DNA of 64,000 nucleotides from Raffaelea ambrosiae. Lineage: Eukaryota; Ascomycota; Sordariomycetes; Ophiostomatales; Ophiostomataceae. Location: contig PCDI01000010.1 of assembly GCA_002778195.1 (NCBI GenBank), positions 124,001-188,000 on the forward strand. Direction: 5' to 3'. The stretch's first letter is position 1. Every line of letters begins with the position of its first letter. Shown one piece after another: positions 30,298-42,300 of the stretch. The position numbers were made by a program, and so were the translations under genes. Under the pieces are notes generated by a model. The model did not search any database, was not told where the DNA came from, and worked only from the letters and a program-made list of their open reading frames with translations.

Positions 30298-33200
30298 ATG
30301 GCTGCATCCACTGCGCCGCCGCCCGACCTGCTGGCGCGGCCGCTCAGACGACGTCGGCGCCGGCGCCGGAGGCAGGACAAGCCGGCCACAGCTGCGCGAC
30401 TCGTGCTGGACGACCACGTCCGAGGCGACGTCGGCATTCTGTCGGAGGACCTGTTTGCGGACCTATTTCCACATCTCCACCGACAGGAGCAGGAGCAGAA
30501 AGACGGTAAGCAACAGACAGCGGGGGGAGGCGTGCAGAGAAGCGCGCGGGGATGGACAGCCAGCCGGCCAGCACAGCCGGCGAGTAGCAATGTCCACTGA
30601 TTGGAATTGCCTTTTTCTTTTGTTTCTACCTGTTTGCTTTTGGTGGTTTTTTGGCGGTTTTTTTTTTTTTTTTCGTTTTCAATTTCTTCCCTTCGACCTC
30701 TCCCTAACAATCTTCTTTGCTAGGTCCCGACTCTACCGCGACGCCCGGCTTCGGCTCCTCGCTCTCGCTGACGCTCCCGCCCGCAACCCCTACGTCCTCC
30801 TCGCCTGCATCTGCTCCCGAGGTCTACTACGTGGCCATTGCCCCCTGGGTCCCCAAGTTCTCGCCCGAGACCACCGACTGGACCGTTGTCCCCGTGGCCA
30901 AATCGTCGGCCCTCGCGCCCTCGACCGTCCAGTTCTCGCCGGCCTCGCTGGCTCTGCAGAACTTCGCGGCCAACCTCCAGCAGGTGGCCCCCTCGAAACT
31001 GACCGGCCACAGCCGTCGCGGCATCGAGATCCTGGTCCTCGACGTCGAGGCCGTGGCGCTGGACACGGTTTTCGTCGATCTCGAAGGCGATCTCGCCAAG
31101 CGCCTCGAAAACGGCGAAGGCACCTTCTTCCGCGAGCACCCGTCGGCCTCGGCCATCTACGCCGCACGAGGGAAGGGCTCGGGGCCCAACGGCGTCGCCA
31201 CACCGGACGAGAAACTGACAGCAGCCCTGCGTGTGGCTCTCGGCACCCTCCAGGTCGTCCACAGCGGCGACCTGTTTCCCCTGCCCCTGCCGCCACACCC
31301 CATCACGCACGTGCCGCCAAACCCGGGCAAGGTCTCCTTCTGCGAGCCGGTGGCCCAGGGCGTTCTGTCGCCCACGACGAAGATCATTGTTTCCCGAGGC
31401 AAGCTGCACTCCAAAAGCGGCGGCCGGGGCGCACTGGCGCCGCCGACGCGCAAGCTGAATGGCGTCACCGAGGACGACGGCGAAGACACGGCCAACGACC
31501 AGTTCTTCTCGGCCGCAGAGGACACGCGCAACGAGACCGACACGGGCGCCCGGACGGACGGCGGCTCCGACCCAGATTCGCAGTCGGGCTCCGACATGGA
31601 CCTGTCTCCCGGCGAGCACGACGACGACCTCTCGGACGACTCCATGGACGACATGATCTCCCTCCAAGCCCCCACCCTTCCTGCCACGATGGCCAGCGGC
31701 GTCTCGACGCTCCAGCCCGGCTCGCCCATGACTGTGGGCCGTGGCCGGCGGACAAACGGCATCGCCACGCCCAGCTCCGTCTTCTCCAGCTTCACGGCGA
31801 CGACGGCCCGCCAGGACCGACCGCGCGGGCGTCTGTTCAAGGCCCAGGGCCTGACCGCGTCCATTCCGCCCGAGCTGCTCCATCCGAGGCCGGGCGCCGA
31901 GCACGACGACGAAGCGCGTGTGTACGTCGACGTGAAGGACCTGCCGCGCATTGGCTGCTTCTCGGGCGACTGGGTCCGTCTCGAGGAGGCCCAGGAGCCG
32001 CCAGCCAACGGGTTCGGCCGCTTTGCCCTGGGCAGCTTTGGCGAGCCCGTCGACGACGATCCGGACTGGCGCCCTGTGCGTGTCTTTGGCTTGCCCGAGG
32101 GCTACTCGCGGCGGCCCGTGACGCGGATTCCCAGCGCAAAACACGAGGGCGGCCGGAAGCTCTCGTTCTTCGAGTCGCAGATGCCGCGACCTTCGAGCCC
32201 TGTCGCCTACGTGTCGCCCATCCTGCTGGCCAACATGCAGAGCACGCCATACCTGCGTCTGTCGCCGATCAAGGCCAGCCAGCCGAAACGCATCGGCGGC
32301 CGCTCCTCGTCCAAGCTGGCGGCCACCGCCCAGCCGCCCTTTGCGCAAAAGGTCATCATCCAGCAGGTCCGCACGCCGGTGCCCATCGAGAAGGCCGTGC
32401 AGGGCGCTGTCGTGGCGGGCCTGAAGTCGCACTTTGAGAAGAAGCTCCGAATAGTCAAGGCCGGCGACTTCATTGCGATTCCCATCGATGCCCAGCTCGG
32501 CCGCACGATGAGCGACATGCTCCAGACCAGCGAGAGTGCTGCTGTGAGCGACATTCTCTCGCTCACGGGCGGCCAGAAGGACCCCAGCAGCGCGGCTGCG
32601 AGCAGCAGCAACGGGACATCCAGCTCTGCGGCCAACAACAACAACAGCAGCAACAGCAACGGCAACAGCACCAGTACCAGCGCAACCAGCACGGCGGCCA
32701 AGCCCAGTCTCCAGGCGGACGCAGTCGCCTGGTTCAAGGTGAGCCAGGTCCAGGCCCAGCCACCACAGCCGCCGCCCCAGCAACGCATCGGTGGGACCGA
32801 CACCGAAGAGGAGGAGAGCATTTGGGGCAGCCACGTCGCCTGCGTGGACATCTCGACGGCTCATCTGGAGCAGTCGGGCACGACCACAACCCGCATCCCG
32901 GGCACCAAGGACAGCAACTGGCCGTACTATCTAGGTCTCCGCGAGGCCCCGCGGCGGTATGGCGACACGGCGGCGGCGGCTGTTATCGAGCCCGAACGGA
33001 AGCCCGTCTCGCCGCTCCGGCAACAGCTCCGGGACCTTCTTGCGGCCACCACAAGCAAGCGGGCCATGCAGCTCAACATGCCGCCCGTGGCCATCCTGCT
33101 CGTGTCGACACAGCGGAACATCGGCAAGGCCGCCGTGGCAACAAACGCGTGTGCCGACATGGGCCTGCACACGTTCACAGTGGACGCCTACGACATTCTC

Positions 33201-35406
33201 AACGAAGCCGGTGCCGGGGGCCGGGACGCGAAGACCGAGGGCGTGCTCAAGGCCCGGGCAGGCCTGGCCATGAGCTGCGGGCCCGAGTGCTGTGCTCTGC
33301 TGATCCGCCACATGGAAGCACTCACGGCCGACCGGATGGTCTCGTCGATGAAGGAGGTCCTGGCGGATGCCCGAGTCATCATCGCCACCACGACGGAGGC
33401 CGACAAGATCCCCGACGGCGTCCGCAGTCTCTTCACACACGAGCTCGAGATGCACGCCCCCGACGAGGCCGAGCGCGAGTCCATCCTCCGCAACATTGTC
33501 AACGACCGCGGCATTCTCCTGGACCCGGAAGTCGACCTCGGCAGCGTGGCACTCAAGACTGCTGCACTGGTCGCGGGCGATCTTGTCGACGTGGTGGACC
33601 GCGCTCTGGTCTGTCGCCGGACACGCTTGGAGAAGCTGGTGGCGGAACGGTCTGCTCTTGCCTCCCGCGCAGCGTCAGCCACTGAGCAGGGGAGCAGCAG
33701 CAGCAACAACACCACGAACATCACACTGCGGGATATCCAGGTGGCCGGTGGTGCGGCTGTTCGGGGCCTGACCAAGGCCGACTTTGATGCGGCGGTGGAC
33801 GCCGCGCGCAAGAACTTTGCCGATGCCATTGGCGCGCCCAAGATCCCCAACGTGACCTGGAACGACGTCGGTGGTCTGGACAATGTCAAGGACGTCGTGA
33901 CGGAGACCATCCAGCTGCCGCTGGAGCGGCCCGAGCTGTTTGCCAAGGGCATGAAGAAGCGCTCGGGCATCCTGTTCTACGGCCCGCCGGGCACCGGCAA
34001 GACGCTGCTGGCCAAGGCCATCGCCACCGAGTACAGTCTCAACTTCTTCAGTGTTAAGGGTCCCGAGCTGCTGAACATGTACATTGGCGAATCCGAAGCC
34101 AACGTGCGGCGCGTCTTCCAGCGCGCCCGCGACGCCCGCCCCTGTGTCGTCTTCTTTGACGAGCTGGACTCGGTGGCCCCCAAGCGGGGCAACCAGGGCG
34201 ACAGCGGCGGCGTGATGGACCGTATTGTGTCGCAGTTGCTGGCCGAGCTGGACGGCATGTCGGGCGGCGGCGGCGACGAAGACGACGGCACGTCCGCAGG
34301 AGGCGTGTTTGTCATTGGCGCGACCAACCGGCCCGATCTTCTGGATCCGGCCCTGCTGCGTCCGGGCCGCTTCGATACGATGCTGTACCTGGGTGTGTCG
34401 GACACGCACGACAAGCAGTTGCGGATTATGGAGGCGTTGACGAGAAAGTAAGCCCCCCCCCCCTCCCTTGAGAAAAAAACAAGAATGCTACCCCCCCTTT
34501 CGCCCTGGATCCCTACGTTTTGCTAACGATCGTCTTAGATTTACCCTCCACCCAAGCGTCTCGCTGCGCGCGGTATCCGAGCGCCTGCCATTTACGTACA
34601 CGGGTGCCGACTTTTATGCCTTGTGCAGCGACGCCATGCTCAAGGCGGTCACGCGACAGGCGTCGCAGGTGGACGCCAAGATTGCGGCCATCAACGAGAC
34701 CAACCGCGGCCCCCAGGGCAGCCAAAAGGCCATCTCGACGGCCTACTACTTTGACCACTACGCGACGCCGGACGATGTGGCGGTGGTGGTGACGGAGCAG
34801 GACTTCTTGGACGCGCACCAGGAGCTCGTGCCGAGCATCAGCGCCGGCGAGCTGGCCCACTACGAAAAGGTGCGGGCGACCTTTGAGGGCAGCCGCAAGA
34901 AGAAGGACGGGAAGGACGGTGGTTCGAGTCAAGGAACGACGGCAGCAGCAGCAGCAGCAGGAGCAGCTGCGGTCACTCCCGTGTCATCGTCTGGGTCGTC
35001 GTCGGCAGCAGCGCGGGCCGCACGGCGAGCCGGCAAGGCGCTCCTGGGGCGACTGGGCAGCAAGGGCAAGGGCAAGACGGCCGCGGCCTTGGCGTCGATG
35101 CGGTTCAGCGATGTGGAAGAGGAGGACGAAGAGGACGAAGAAGAAGACGGCGACGACGACGCGCATGCCAACGAGGGTGGCAATGACGACGACGATGACG
35201 ACGATGGCGACGACGACGTGTTTGCGACGCCCAATGGCAGTGGAGGGCACGGGGGGCGGAGCGGTGCGGCCAGCAGCAACGGCAGCAGTGTGGTCGGCAA
35301 CGGCCAGGCGGCCGCTGTGGGCAAGGGCAAGGGCAAAGGCAAGGCTGTGGCGTCGGGATCCTTCCAGGACCAGCGGGCGAGCGACGACGAGGATCTGTAC
35401 GGTTGA
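30298..35406 (+). CDS. PEX6: Peroxisomal AAA-ATPase Pex6
   Basis: Three exons, 30298-30505, 30724-34447 and 34539-35406, give 1599 residues, longer than usual fungal Pex6. Together with Pex1 this AAA protein recycles the ubiquitinated import receptor Pex5 from the peroxisome membrane. The N-terminal domains are long. D1 (about 845-1005) is degenerate, with STQRNIGKAA where a Walker A should be. D2 is canonical: NVTWNDVGGLDNVK, Walker A GPPGTGKT (about 1156-1163), Walker B VVFFDELDS with D1215/E1216, and GATNRPDLLDPALLRPGRFD. The C-terminal helical domain lies in exon 3 (SLRAVSERLPFTYTGADFYA). After about residue 1440 comes a low-complexity tail with Ala-rich, acidic and Gly/Lys segments not typical of Pex6. 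Confidence 0.93.
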
Positions 35407-35783
35407 GGGGGGGGGTAAGCCTCTAGTGAGTGTTGGCTGATGGTGAAAAGAGAACTGGATCTACAGAACCAAAAAAAAGTTGCCATCTTTCTCTGTGTAC
35501 AATACAAAAAAAGAACAAAAAAAGCCAAAAAGTCGACAAACAGACAGACAGACCTAAAAAATTGGGCAGCATTGGTAGGGACGGCCAAAAGAGACTTTTT
35601 GCTGTAGAGCATGGGTTGGTCTTTGGGGGGGGGGGGGGGGAATAAGTACAAAAAAATTTGATGGTGTATTTTCTCATGTTTCTTTTGCATACAAGTTGTC
35701 ACGGAACTATGGCCTTGTCACTCTCTGTGTCCCCTCTGTCCCCTCTGTTCCCTCTGGTTCACGCTGTTCGCGCTAGCCTGTCT
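35407..35783. other. Convergent spacer with homopolymers
   Basis: 3' ends of PEX6 and the SH3BGR-like gene. Contains a run of 14 G near 35627 and several A runs. Confidence 0.5.
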
Positions 35784-36057
35784 CTACCGCTTCTTCCCCG
35801 AGGACTTGTGCGACTTCCCTGAGGACTTGTGCGACTTGCCCTTGCTGGATGATTTGGCCGACTTGTCTTTGGCCGACTTGTCTTTGGTCGCCTTGTCCGC
35901 CGCCTTGGACGTGTCCTTGGCGGCTGTGCTGCTCGCACTCTTGGCTGCCGTCGACGATTTCGCTGCGCTGGCTTTCGCTGCTGCTGCTGTTGTTGTTGCT
36001 GCCGCAGTCGCTGCCGCCGCCGGTTTCACCTTGACATACTCCTCCTCTTCGCTGTCA

Positions 36058-36092
<35 letters not shown>

Positions 36093-36521
36093 GTCCTCCT
36101 CTTCCTCGTCGTCATCGTCGTCCTCATCGTCGTCGTCGTCCTCCTCCTCATCATCATCATCATCGTCATCATCGTTGTCACTCCCTTCCTCCTCCTTGAT
36201 GGCCTGCTCCTTCTCCACCTCGGCAATCTCCTCGGCCGACAGCTCGCTCGACACCCGCGCGCCGTGCAGACTCGTCACGGGCGCGTCGACATCAGTCGGC
36301 TTCCAGCGGGTCGATGTCGGGCTCTGCAGGACCTTGGTCAGGGAGGCGGCCTCTTTGGATTGGGCGTCGCTGCCGCTGCCCTTCCAGGCCCCCGAGGTCG
36401 GGGACTGGAGGCCCGCCGCAGCCGCAGGCGAAGCTGTCGACGACTTGGTCTTGACCGGCGTGGCGGCGGCAACCGCTTTGGCTTTGGGCTTGGTGTCGTC
36501 TTCTGCCTCATCGTCGTCGCT

Positions 36522-36553
<32 letters not shown>

Positions 36554-37589
36554 TATCATCGTCGTCTTCGTCGTCATCTTCGTCGTCGTCACTGTCCTCT
36601 TCCTCTTCTTTGGTCTTGGCCTTTGGTGTGGCGGCCGTTGCGGCCGCCGCTGCTGCTGGTGCTGCTGCTGGTGCTGCTGCCTTGTCCTTTGGCTTTTCAG
36701 CCACTTGTGCCTTTGTCGTCTCCGTCTCCTTGGCCTTAGCCTTGGCCTTGTCGTCCTCCTCTTCTTCGTCACTGTCATCATCATCGTCATCGTCATCGTC
36801 GTCATCATCGTCTTCCTCATCCTCCTCTTCCTCGTCATCATCGTCGTCCTCGTCGTCCTCGTCGTCCTCGTCTTCCTTCTTGACGTCCTTGGTTGCTGAT
36901 GCTGCCTTGGTATCGCCTTTCTTTTCCTCTTCTTTCTTTTCCTCTTCCTTCTTTTCTTCTTTGCTCTTTGTCTCCTCCTCTTTGCTCTCCTCCTTGCCCT
37001 TGGCCTTCTCCCGTAGACTCGCCAGCTTGGTCTCCTTGGCCTTGGCGGCCGCCTCTTCGGCCACCCGGATGGGCAGGGCCTTGGTCGGTTCTTTGGCGAC
37101 TTCTGGTTCTTTTTCTTTCGTGTCCTTGGTGGCTGCCACGGCGGCGGCGGCCACACCGGCGGCCGCCGCCGCCGCTCCTTTCCGCGGCGCCGGACCGCCC
37201 GGACGCTTGAACATGCTCTCCGGCGGCGGCGGCTTCTGGCTGATGGGCGGCTGCGTAAACTCGTCGTAGAAGATCTTGATGTGCTGCCGCAGCTCGCGGT
37301 ACTCGTTCCACTCCTCGACCTCGACAATGTCGCCCAGCACGACGCCCTCCTGGACCAGGCCGGGCAGCTTGCGCTGGCGGCCGGACTCGTCCTTGCCGGC
37401 GCGGCGGCCCCAGATCATGCGGGCCTTGTCGTCGGTGGACAGGTCGACGGCCTTGAAGGGGATGCGGTTGGCACGCAGGATGGTTTCGAGGCGAGACGTG
37501 GCGGTGATCACGTACATGGACCCGGACGCGAACGAGGTGTAGATGTAGAGCGCCGGGTCGGTGGAGTACGAGGTGGATGTCGACGCCAT
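35784..37589 (-). CDS. SH3BGR/thioredoxin-fold protein with long acidic low-complexity tail
   Basis: 601 residues, one exon. Residues 1-115 read as an SH3BGR-like (glutaredoxin-related) domain: LYIYTSFASGSMYVITATSR, a RANRIPFKAVDLSTDDKARM segment, KLPGLVQEGVVLGDI and EWNEYRELRQHIKIF. The thioredoxin CxxC is absent, as in this family. From about residue 115 on, the protein is Lys/Glu/Ala-rich with four long Asp/Glu/Ser blocks and a basic Ser/Lys end (KSHKSSGK repeats). The acidic blocks are GAY/TCR repeats at the DNA level. Such tails suggest a chaperone, chromatin or ribosome-biogenesis partner, but this is speculation. The domain call is firmer than any function. Confidence 0.75.
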
Positions 37590-38396
37590 GGTTGGGGGGA
37601 GGGGGGGGAGGGGGGCGGTTTAGGTGATTCGCTAGAGGTCTGCGTTTGATTTTCTTCCTTTCTGAGAGTCTTGTCGACCAGAAGAGCCAGTCTGGTCGTG
37701 GTCGTCCGTGTCTGTTGGTGCTGCTGCTAGTTTTTGTTGGAGGGGTTTTCTTGTCGTGTTGTCTTTCAAATGGCTGTCTGGCGTGGTTGCCAGGGGGCGT
37801 TCGCGGAGGGAAGGCGCGAATGGAGGGGCTGTTGGGTTGGAATGGGGCCGCAGAAAAGGAGGGGTCTTTCCCGTTTGGGGGGCAGTTGCAAAACGCGTTT
37901 CATACTGCATAGGATTTCACTAACATCTAACAATCAGAGTCACCAATGGCGTCTCCTTGGGACGGCATGTCTGGCTATTATGGGAATATCCGTATTCTGT
38001 TGTCCTTTGTTGGCTCAGCTCTCCGTGGCAACTCCTCTGAACCCGATTCAGGTTGACCTGCGTTTGCCCACATGTCCCGGCCAGGCCCCACGAGACAGCA
38101 AAGCCCAGTGCGTGGTGAAGTTTCGCCACAGGCAGCAAGCACTAGATCTGCCCGTGGACTGGCAAACCGTCCGCGTCATCTGCATTGCCATCCATCTTTG
38201 TCGCGATCTTGCCCCTGTCCTGTCTGTAAGAATCACGTGTGCTGGCGGGGGCTCGGGAGGGGGCCGCGTGAACCGACCCCCGCAGACAACGACGCTGCTC
38301 TACGAGTACATTGGCCATTCGAGCCTGCGCTCGCTGTCCTTCTGTATGAAAGATCTCAACATGGTCCCTCCCTTATTTGCGCCGACCTGCCAGGCA
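37590..38396. other. Upstream region of the SH3BGR-like gene
   Basis: Promoter side of the minus-strand gene. Starts with a G-rich patch at 37596-37616. Long open frames here have no family features. Confidence 0.4.
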
Positions 38397-39034
38397 TGGC
38401 TGCCACGGGTGTGCCACCGTCCAGAAAGCCGGGCTCGATTATCGCCCAAGGCGCCTCCTGCTTTGTTTCCTATGCCGATGGTCACACCGTTCTCCAAGGC
38501 TACGCGATCTGGATCGATGGAAAGCGTGTTGCCTACTACAGCAGGAGCTGTGAAGAGACCGTGTCGTGCGAACACCAGGTATACCAACGCCTCGGCAAGC
38601 ACCCGCGGATCCTGGCGTGCCGGAGGTCGGCCCCGGCGTCCACGCGCTGTGCCTGGAGCTGGCGCCGCTGGGCTGTCTGCGGCAGGTCATCCCGCCAGGA
38701 TGCGGACTACCCGGCCGCGGCTTCTGACCCGTCTGCACATGTGTCTAGACGTCGCCACGGGGCTCGGCTACGTGCATGCGAAGCAGGCCCAGCACGCGGG
38801 CCTGAGCTGCCGCAACCTCCTGCTGTTCCCGGGCTGTTTGCTCTGGGGCCCGGCCGTCTACGAAATCATGGCCTGGAGGAAGCCTCGTGGAGAGTTGACG
38901 GACCAGGAGGTGGAGGCGCGTTCTGCCCAAGAACAGTTGCCTGTGCTCACATTGTCTGCGACTGCTGGCATGGGAAGTACAAGAGTGCGGACAAAGTGGT
39001 CCCCTCTCGGCATGAAGCGTTGCGATGCACGTAG
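38397..39034 (+). pseudogene. Decayed fungal protein-kinase-like gene
   Basis: Kinase-like blocks appear in order but in different frames. First frame: GYAIWIDGKRVAYYSRSCEE then CEHQVYQRLGKHPRILAC (from ATG 38397). Second: VHALCLELAPLGCLRQVIPP. Third: CLDVATGLGYVHAKQAQHAG then LSCRNLLLFPG and VYEIMAWRKPRGELTDQEVE. Finally CWHGKYKSADKVV is back in the first frame. At least three frameshifts are needed. HAGLSCRN stands where the catalytic loop H(A)DLSxRN should be, so the catalytic Asp is gone, and the DFG/activation segment between LLLFPG and AVYEIMAW is deleted. Intact relatives are expanded kinase-like families in ascomycetes. Not functional as a kinase. Confidence 0.72.
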
Positions 39035-39114
39035 TCACTAAACATGTCCACTTCCACGACCAAGCGGCTCCTGCTTTTGCAATTCCACGCCTGTTCGTCT
39101 GTCTCTCTCTCTCT

Positions 39115-40762
39115 CTAAAAGCTCAGATGGCACGGCCACGCGCCGTCGCCGGGGTGTCCGTTCCGCTGCCGCTCCTCCTCGGCGCTGTCGTCGTCGTCGT
39201 CGTCGCAGTGTGCCCATCGGCGGTCCTGCTGGATCTGCAGCCGCCGGTTCGTCGCGGCGGCGCCCAGGCTGAATACAAACGCCGGGTCCGGCAGCGTCTT
39301 GATCTGCTCGGGCGCCAAAAAGGGGAACGCGCGGCCCACGGCGGCCAGCACGCTCGTCATGTTGGCCGCGCTGCCGGCGACCACCACGGCCCGGAGCCGG
39401 GACGCGTCCTCGGTGAAGCGCGTCCGCTCCCAAAAGTCGGTGATGCCGCTGGCCAGGCGGGCCAGACGTGCTGTGGCGTCGTCGTCTGGGCGTGTCGCGT
39501 CCGGCACGGCGGCCGCGTCGACGCGCGTCGCGCCGAGCTCGGGCAGGGCCGCCGGCCGCGTGTGGTGGGCGTCCACGGCGTGGACGCAGTGGCCGGCAGC
39601 CTTGAGGCACACGTACGTCAGCTCGAGGTAGTCTGGCTCGTAGTTGACCAGCAAGATGTAATTCTTCTGGGGCGCGTCCTCGGCAAACTCGGCCAGGTCG
39701 GCGGCGTTGTGCTCGGTCCACGTGTGGCGGCTGCCGGGCCGTCGCGCGCGGCCCAGCGTCTCGGGGTACGTGAGGTTGAACGCCGTGCGGACGGCCTCCA
39801 TGTGCGTGACGAAGCCGACGCTGAGGCTGTCTCCGTCCGCCCCGGCCGCCGCCCCGGCCGCGGGCGCGCCGCCAATCTCCGTGGCAAAGTGCAGCCGCGT
39901 CTCGCGGTGCAGCTGGGACAGCAGCTGGGCAGAGACGTTGTACGGCGTCACGACATGGCCGACGACCGGTGTCTGGCCCAGCCGCGCCGCCGAGGCCGTG
40001 ACCACGAGGTCCATGGCCTCGAGGAAGGCGTGCGCGTCCGCGCGGCAGCTGCGGAACGTCGTGTGCTTTTCGCTTTCCCTGGCGGACGTTGAAGCACAAG
40101 TGTCAGTGTCGCCATGCCGCAACGCTGTTGTGTCTGGGAGTGTACGACTGTCATACACACCCTCCGGTAGACTCACTTGATCGCGGGAATGCAGAGGCCC
40201 CGGTAGTTCCGGGTTTGGGAGAGGTGCCGGGTCACCGCTCTCCAGCTTTCGGGAGCCTCGACCTTGGCGACATGGACGGGCCGATCCGACGCATCAAAGT
40301 AGGTAGCGGTGCTAGAACAAGACAACAGGGAATCGTCAGCCGGACGATCCGATCTTCCCCTTCACCCCGATGCACTCACAGCAGGCTTGGTCCCAGGGAA
40401 ATGCCCAGCGGCCGTGGCCGGGGCGTCGAGGCCAGGATGCGCCGAGCATCTTCCAGGGTCACGAGTGAGAAGGCCGGGTCCAGAGGCACGTCGGCGTCGT
40501 GTGCGTGGGCGGCGGCGTCATGCTGTCCGGGACCCGTAGTCGTGATCCTGGTTACCAAGCCGAAGATGGTCAAACCAAGGCACAAGATGCATCCGATCAG
40601 CTTCCAACTGCGCAGCGCCCGCCAAAAAAGCCAGTACACGCCGCGCGGACGCACCGTCAGCGACGGCGGTCTGTCAAGCAGCCGGATGCGGCCCATGATG
40701 AAGGATGCGTTGACGATGGAGGAGGTCCAGTGCTGGGGCGCGTCGAGCAAAGGGTGGGTCAT
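39115..40762 (-). CDS. Membrane-anchored Hsp70-like (actin-fold ATPase) fungal protein
   Basis: Exons 40762-40380, 40311-40177 and 40078-39115 join in frame to 493 residues. A single membrane segment lies at about 54-72 (LIGCILCLGLTIFGLV). Past it, PLGISLGPS at the exon 1-2 junction resembles the first phosphate loop (xGIDLGT) of the Hsp70/actin fold with the key residues changed. Later come THMEAVRTAFNLTYPE, YILLVNYEPDYLELTYV (second phosphate region) and AVVVAGSAANMTSVLAAV, resembling the adenosine motif, with FSLGAAATNRRLQ after it. Relatives are divergent Hsp70-like proteins common in filamentous ascomycetes. Altered loops suggest weak or no ATPase activity. The C-terminus has a short Asp run and no substrate-binding domain. 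Confidence 0.62.
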
Positions 40763-41134
40763 GAAGTGGCCCCAAGAAAGGGTAGGAAAATAATGGGGCT
40801 TGCACCCAGCATGCAGCCAGCAAGGTCAGGGCTGACACGCTAGACTGAGATCACTACGGCACAGCGGGTTCCAGTGGTCTCTTCTCAGTGGTGAGCCTGA
40901 ACAAGGGGATTTCGGTCTGCTTGTTTGTTTTCTTTCTTTTTTCTTTTCCTTGTTGGTTCGCCATTCATGAATAATGTCTGTTTTTTTTTTTCTTTTTTTT
41001 TTTTTTTCAGAAACTTGAATTCAAACAAAAAGTTACATGATCCAATTCTTGCTTCTTTCCATAGTCAACTTGCTCCTGCCCATCCGTTCCTTGATTCCTG
41101 TTCATTTTATTGTTTTCCCTCTTGTCCCCCCCTC
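40763..41134. other. Spacer with T-rich tract
   Basis: T-rich at 40919-41010. No gene seen. Confidence 0.45.
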
Positions 41135-42300
41135 CTACTCCAGATATGTTGGCCGCAACTCAAAGTACGTGTCCATCGTCAGCGTCTCCATCTCCTCGTC
41201 GCTGTACAGATTCGCCCGCACTTCCACCTGGTCGTGCGGCGCCTTGCCCAGGAAAAAGTTGCGCTGCGCCGCCGGCAGGTGCGTCCGCATCAGGTAGTTG
41301 GGGTGCGCCTGGCTCATGTACCCCAGCGCCACCATGATCCGGTGGTCGTCGCTGCTGTTGGGCATGCCCGCGTGCCACGTCCGCAGGTCCCGGATCAGAA
41401 TGTCGCCCTGCCGCGCCTGCGGCTGCACCGGCGGCCGCACCTGCATGCGCGCCGCCAGGGCCGCCTCGTGGATGCGCGGGATCGGGTCGCCGATGCGCCC
41501 GTACGTCGAGCAGTCCTCGGCCGTGCGCGCCACCACGTTGTCGTGGTACGTCGTGTGGGCGTGCGAGCCCAGCCAGAACTCGGTCGCGCCGTTCTCCAGC
41601 GTAAAGTCGCACAGCGGGATGTTGGCGATGAAGTAGTACGGAAACAGCGGGTTGGCAAACGCGCAGTCCTTGTGCACGGGCTGGCGCATGCCCTTGGTGT
41701 GGGCTATGGCCGTGTTGGCCGTGAGCCAGTTCCACGCCGGCCTTGGACCGAGGTAGCTTGGTCATGTTAGAGGCAAGCCAGTTTGATTTAGCAAGGAAAA
41801 GGAAACGATTCAGCAAAGGAAAGGAAAAGGAAAGAAGAAAGAAGAAGAAAGAAGAAAGAAAGAAGAAGAAAAACCACATACGTATTGGCAATCTGCAGCA
41901 CATAGGGATTGAAGTAGACATCCTCAAACAGGAGCTCGGGGTCGTTGGTGGGAGGGCGTTGCAGGAAGTTGGCTACAGCGAGGATTGAGTCAACATGGAC
42001 ATCCGAATATCAGTCGTGGGACGATCTTGCTGGCGTACACTTTACCCCGTGGTTGTAGCCTTGCTTGGGATCGGCAATGCGCTTCTCCGCATCGGCGCAC
42101 ATCTTCTTGTTCAGCGCATCGACATGGTCCACGTCGATCACGCCCCGGAGCAGGACAAGGCCGTCCTGGTGCAGCCCTTCGAGAGCCCGCGTCAGAGCCA
42201 GCGGCGAGTACTTGCCGTTGGCCTTGTCCTCGGCAGTCAGCTCAACAACCTTGGGGCCGTCGGGGAGCGTGGGCGCGGCGTCTGTGGCGATGCTGCCCAT
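41135..42300 (-). CDS. Phytanoyl-CoA dioxygenase (PhyH) family Fe(II)/2-oxoglutarate oxygenase
   Basis: Exons 42300-42039, 41972-41882 and 41756-41135 give 324 residues; the first junction restores GVKSNFLQRPP and the second YLGPRPAWNW. The iron site is H-x-D in QPVHKDCAF plus a distal His, either in TWHAGMPN or near DDHRIMV. Typical PhyH segments are DGLVLLRGVIDVDHVDALN, VYFNPYVLQIANTYLGP, NGATEFWLGSHAH and ARQGDILIRDLRTWHAG. Fungal members hydroxylate metabolites or lipids with O2 and 2-oxoglutarate. The intron 41757-41881 is a long purine (AAGAAG) tract on the plus strand. Substrate unknown; the next gene upstream is a regulator, so a small co-regulated unit is possible. Confidence 0.85.

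Noticed and set aside
35806..37269. 487-codon Ser-rich frame opposite the SH3BGR-like gene
   Set aside because: Antisense of the GAY/GAR repeats; TCR/TCY repeats give poly-Ser with no stops.
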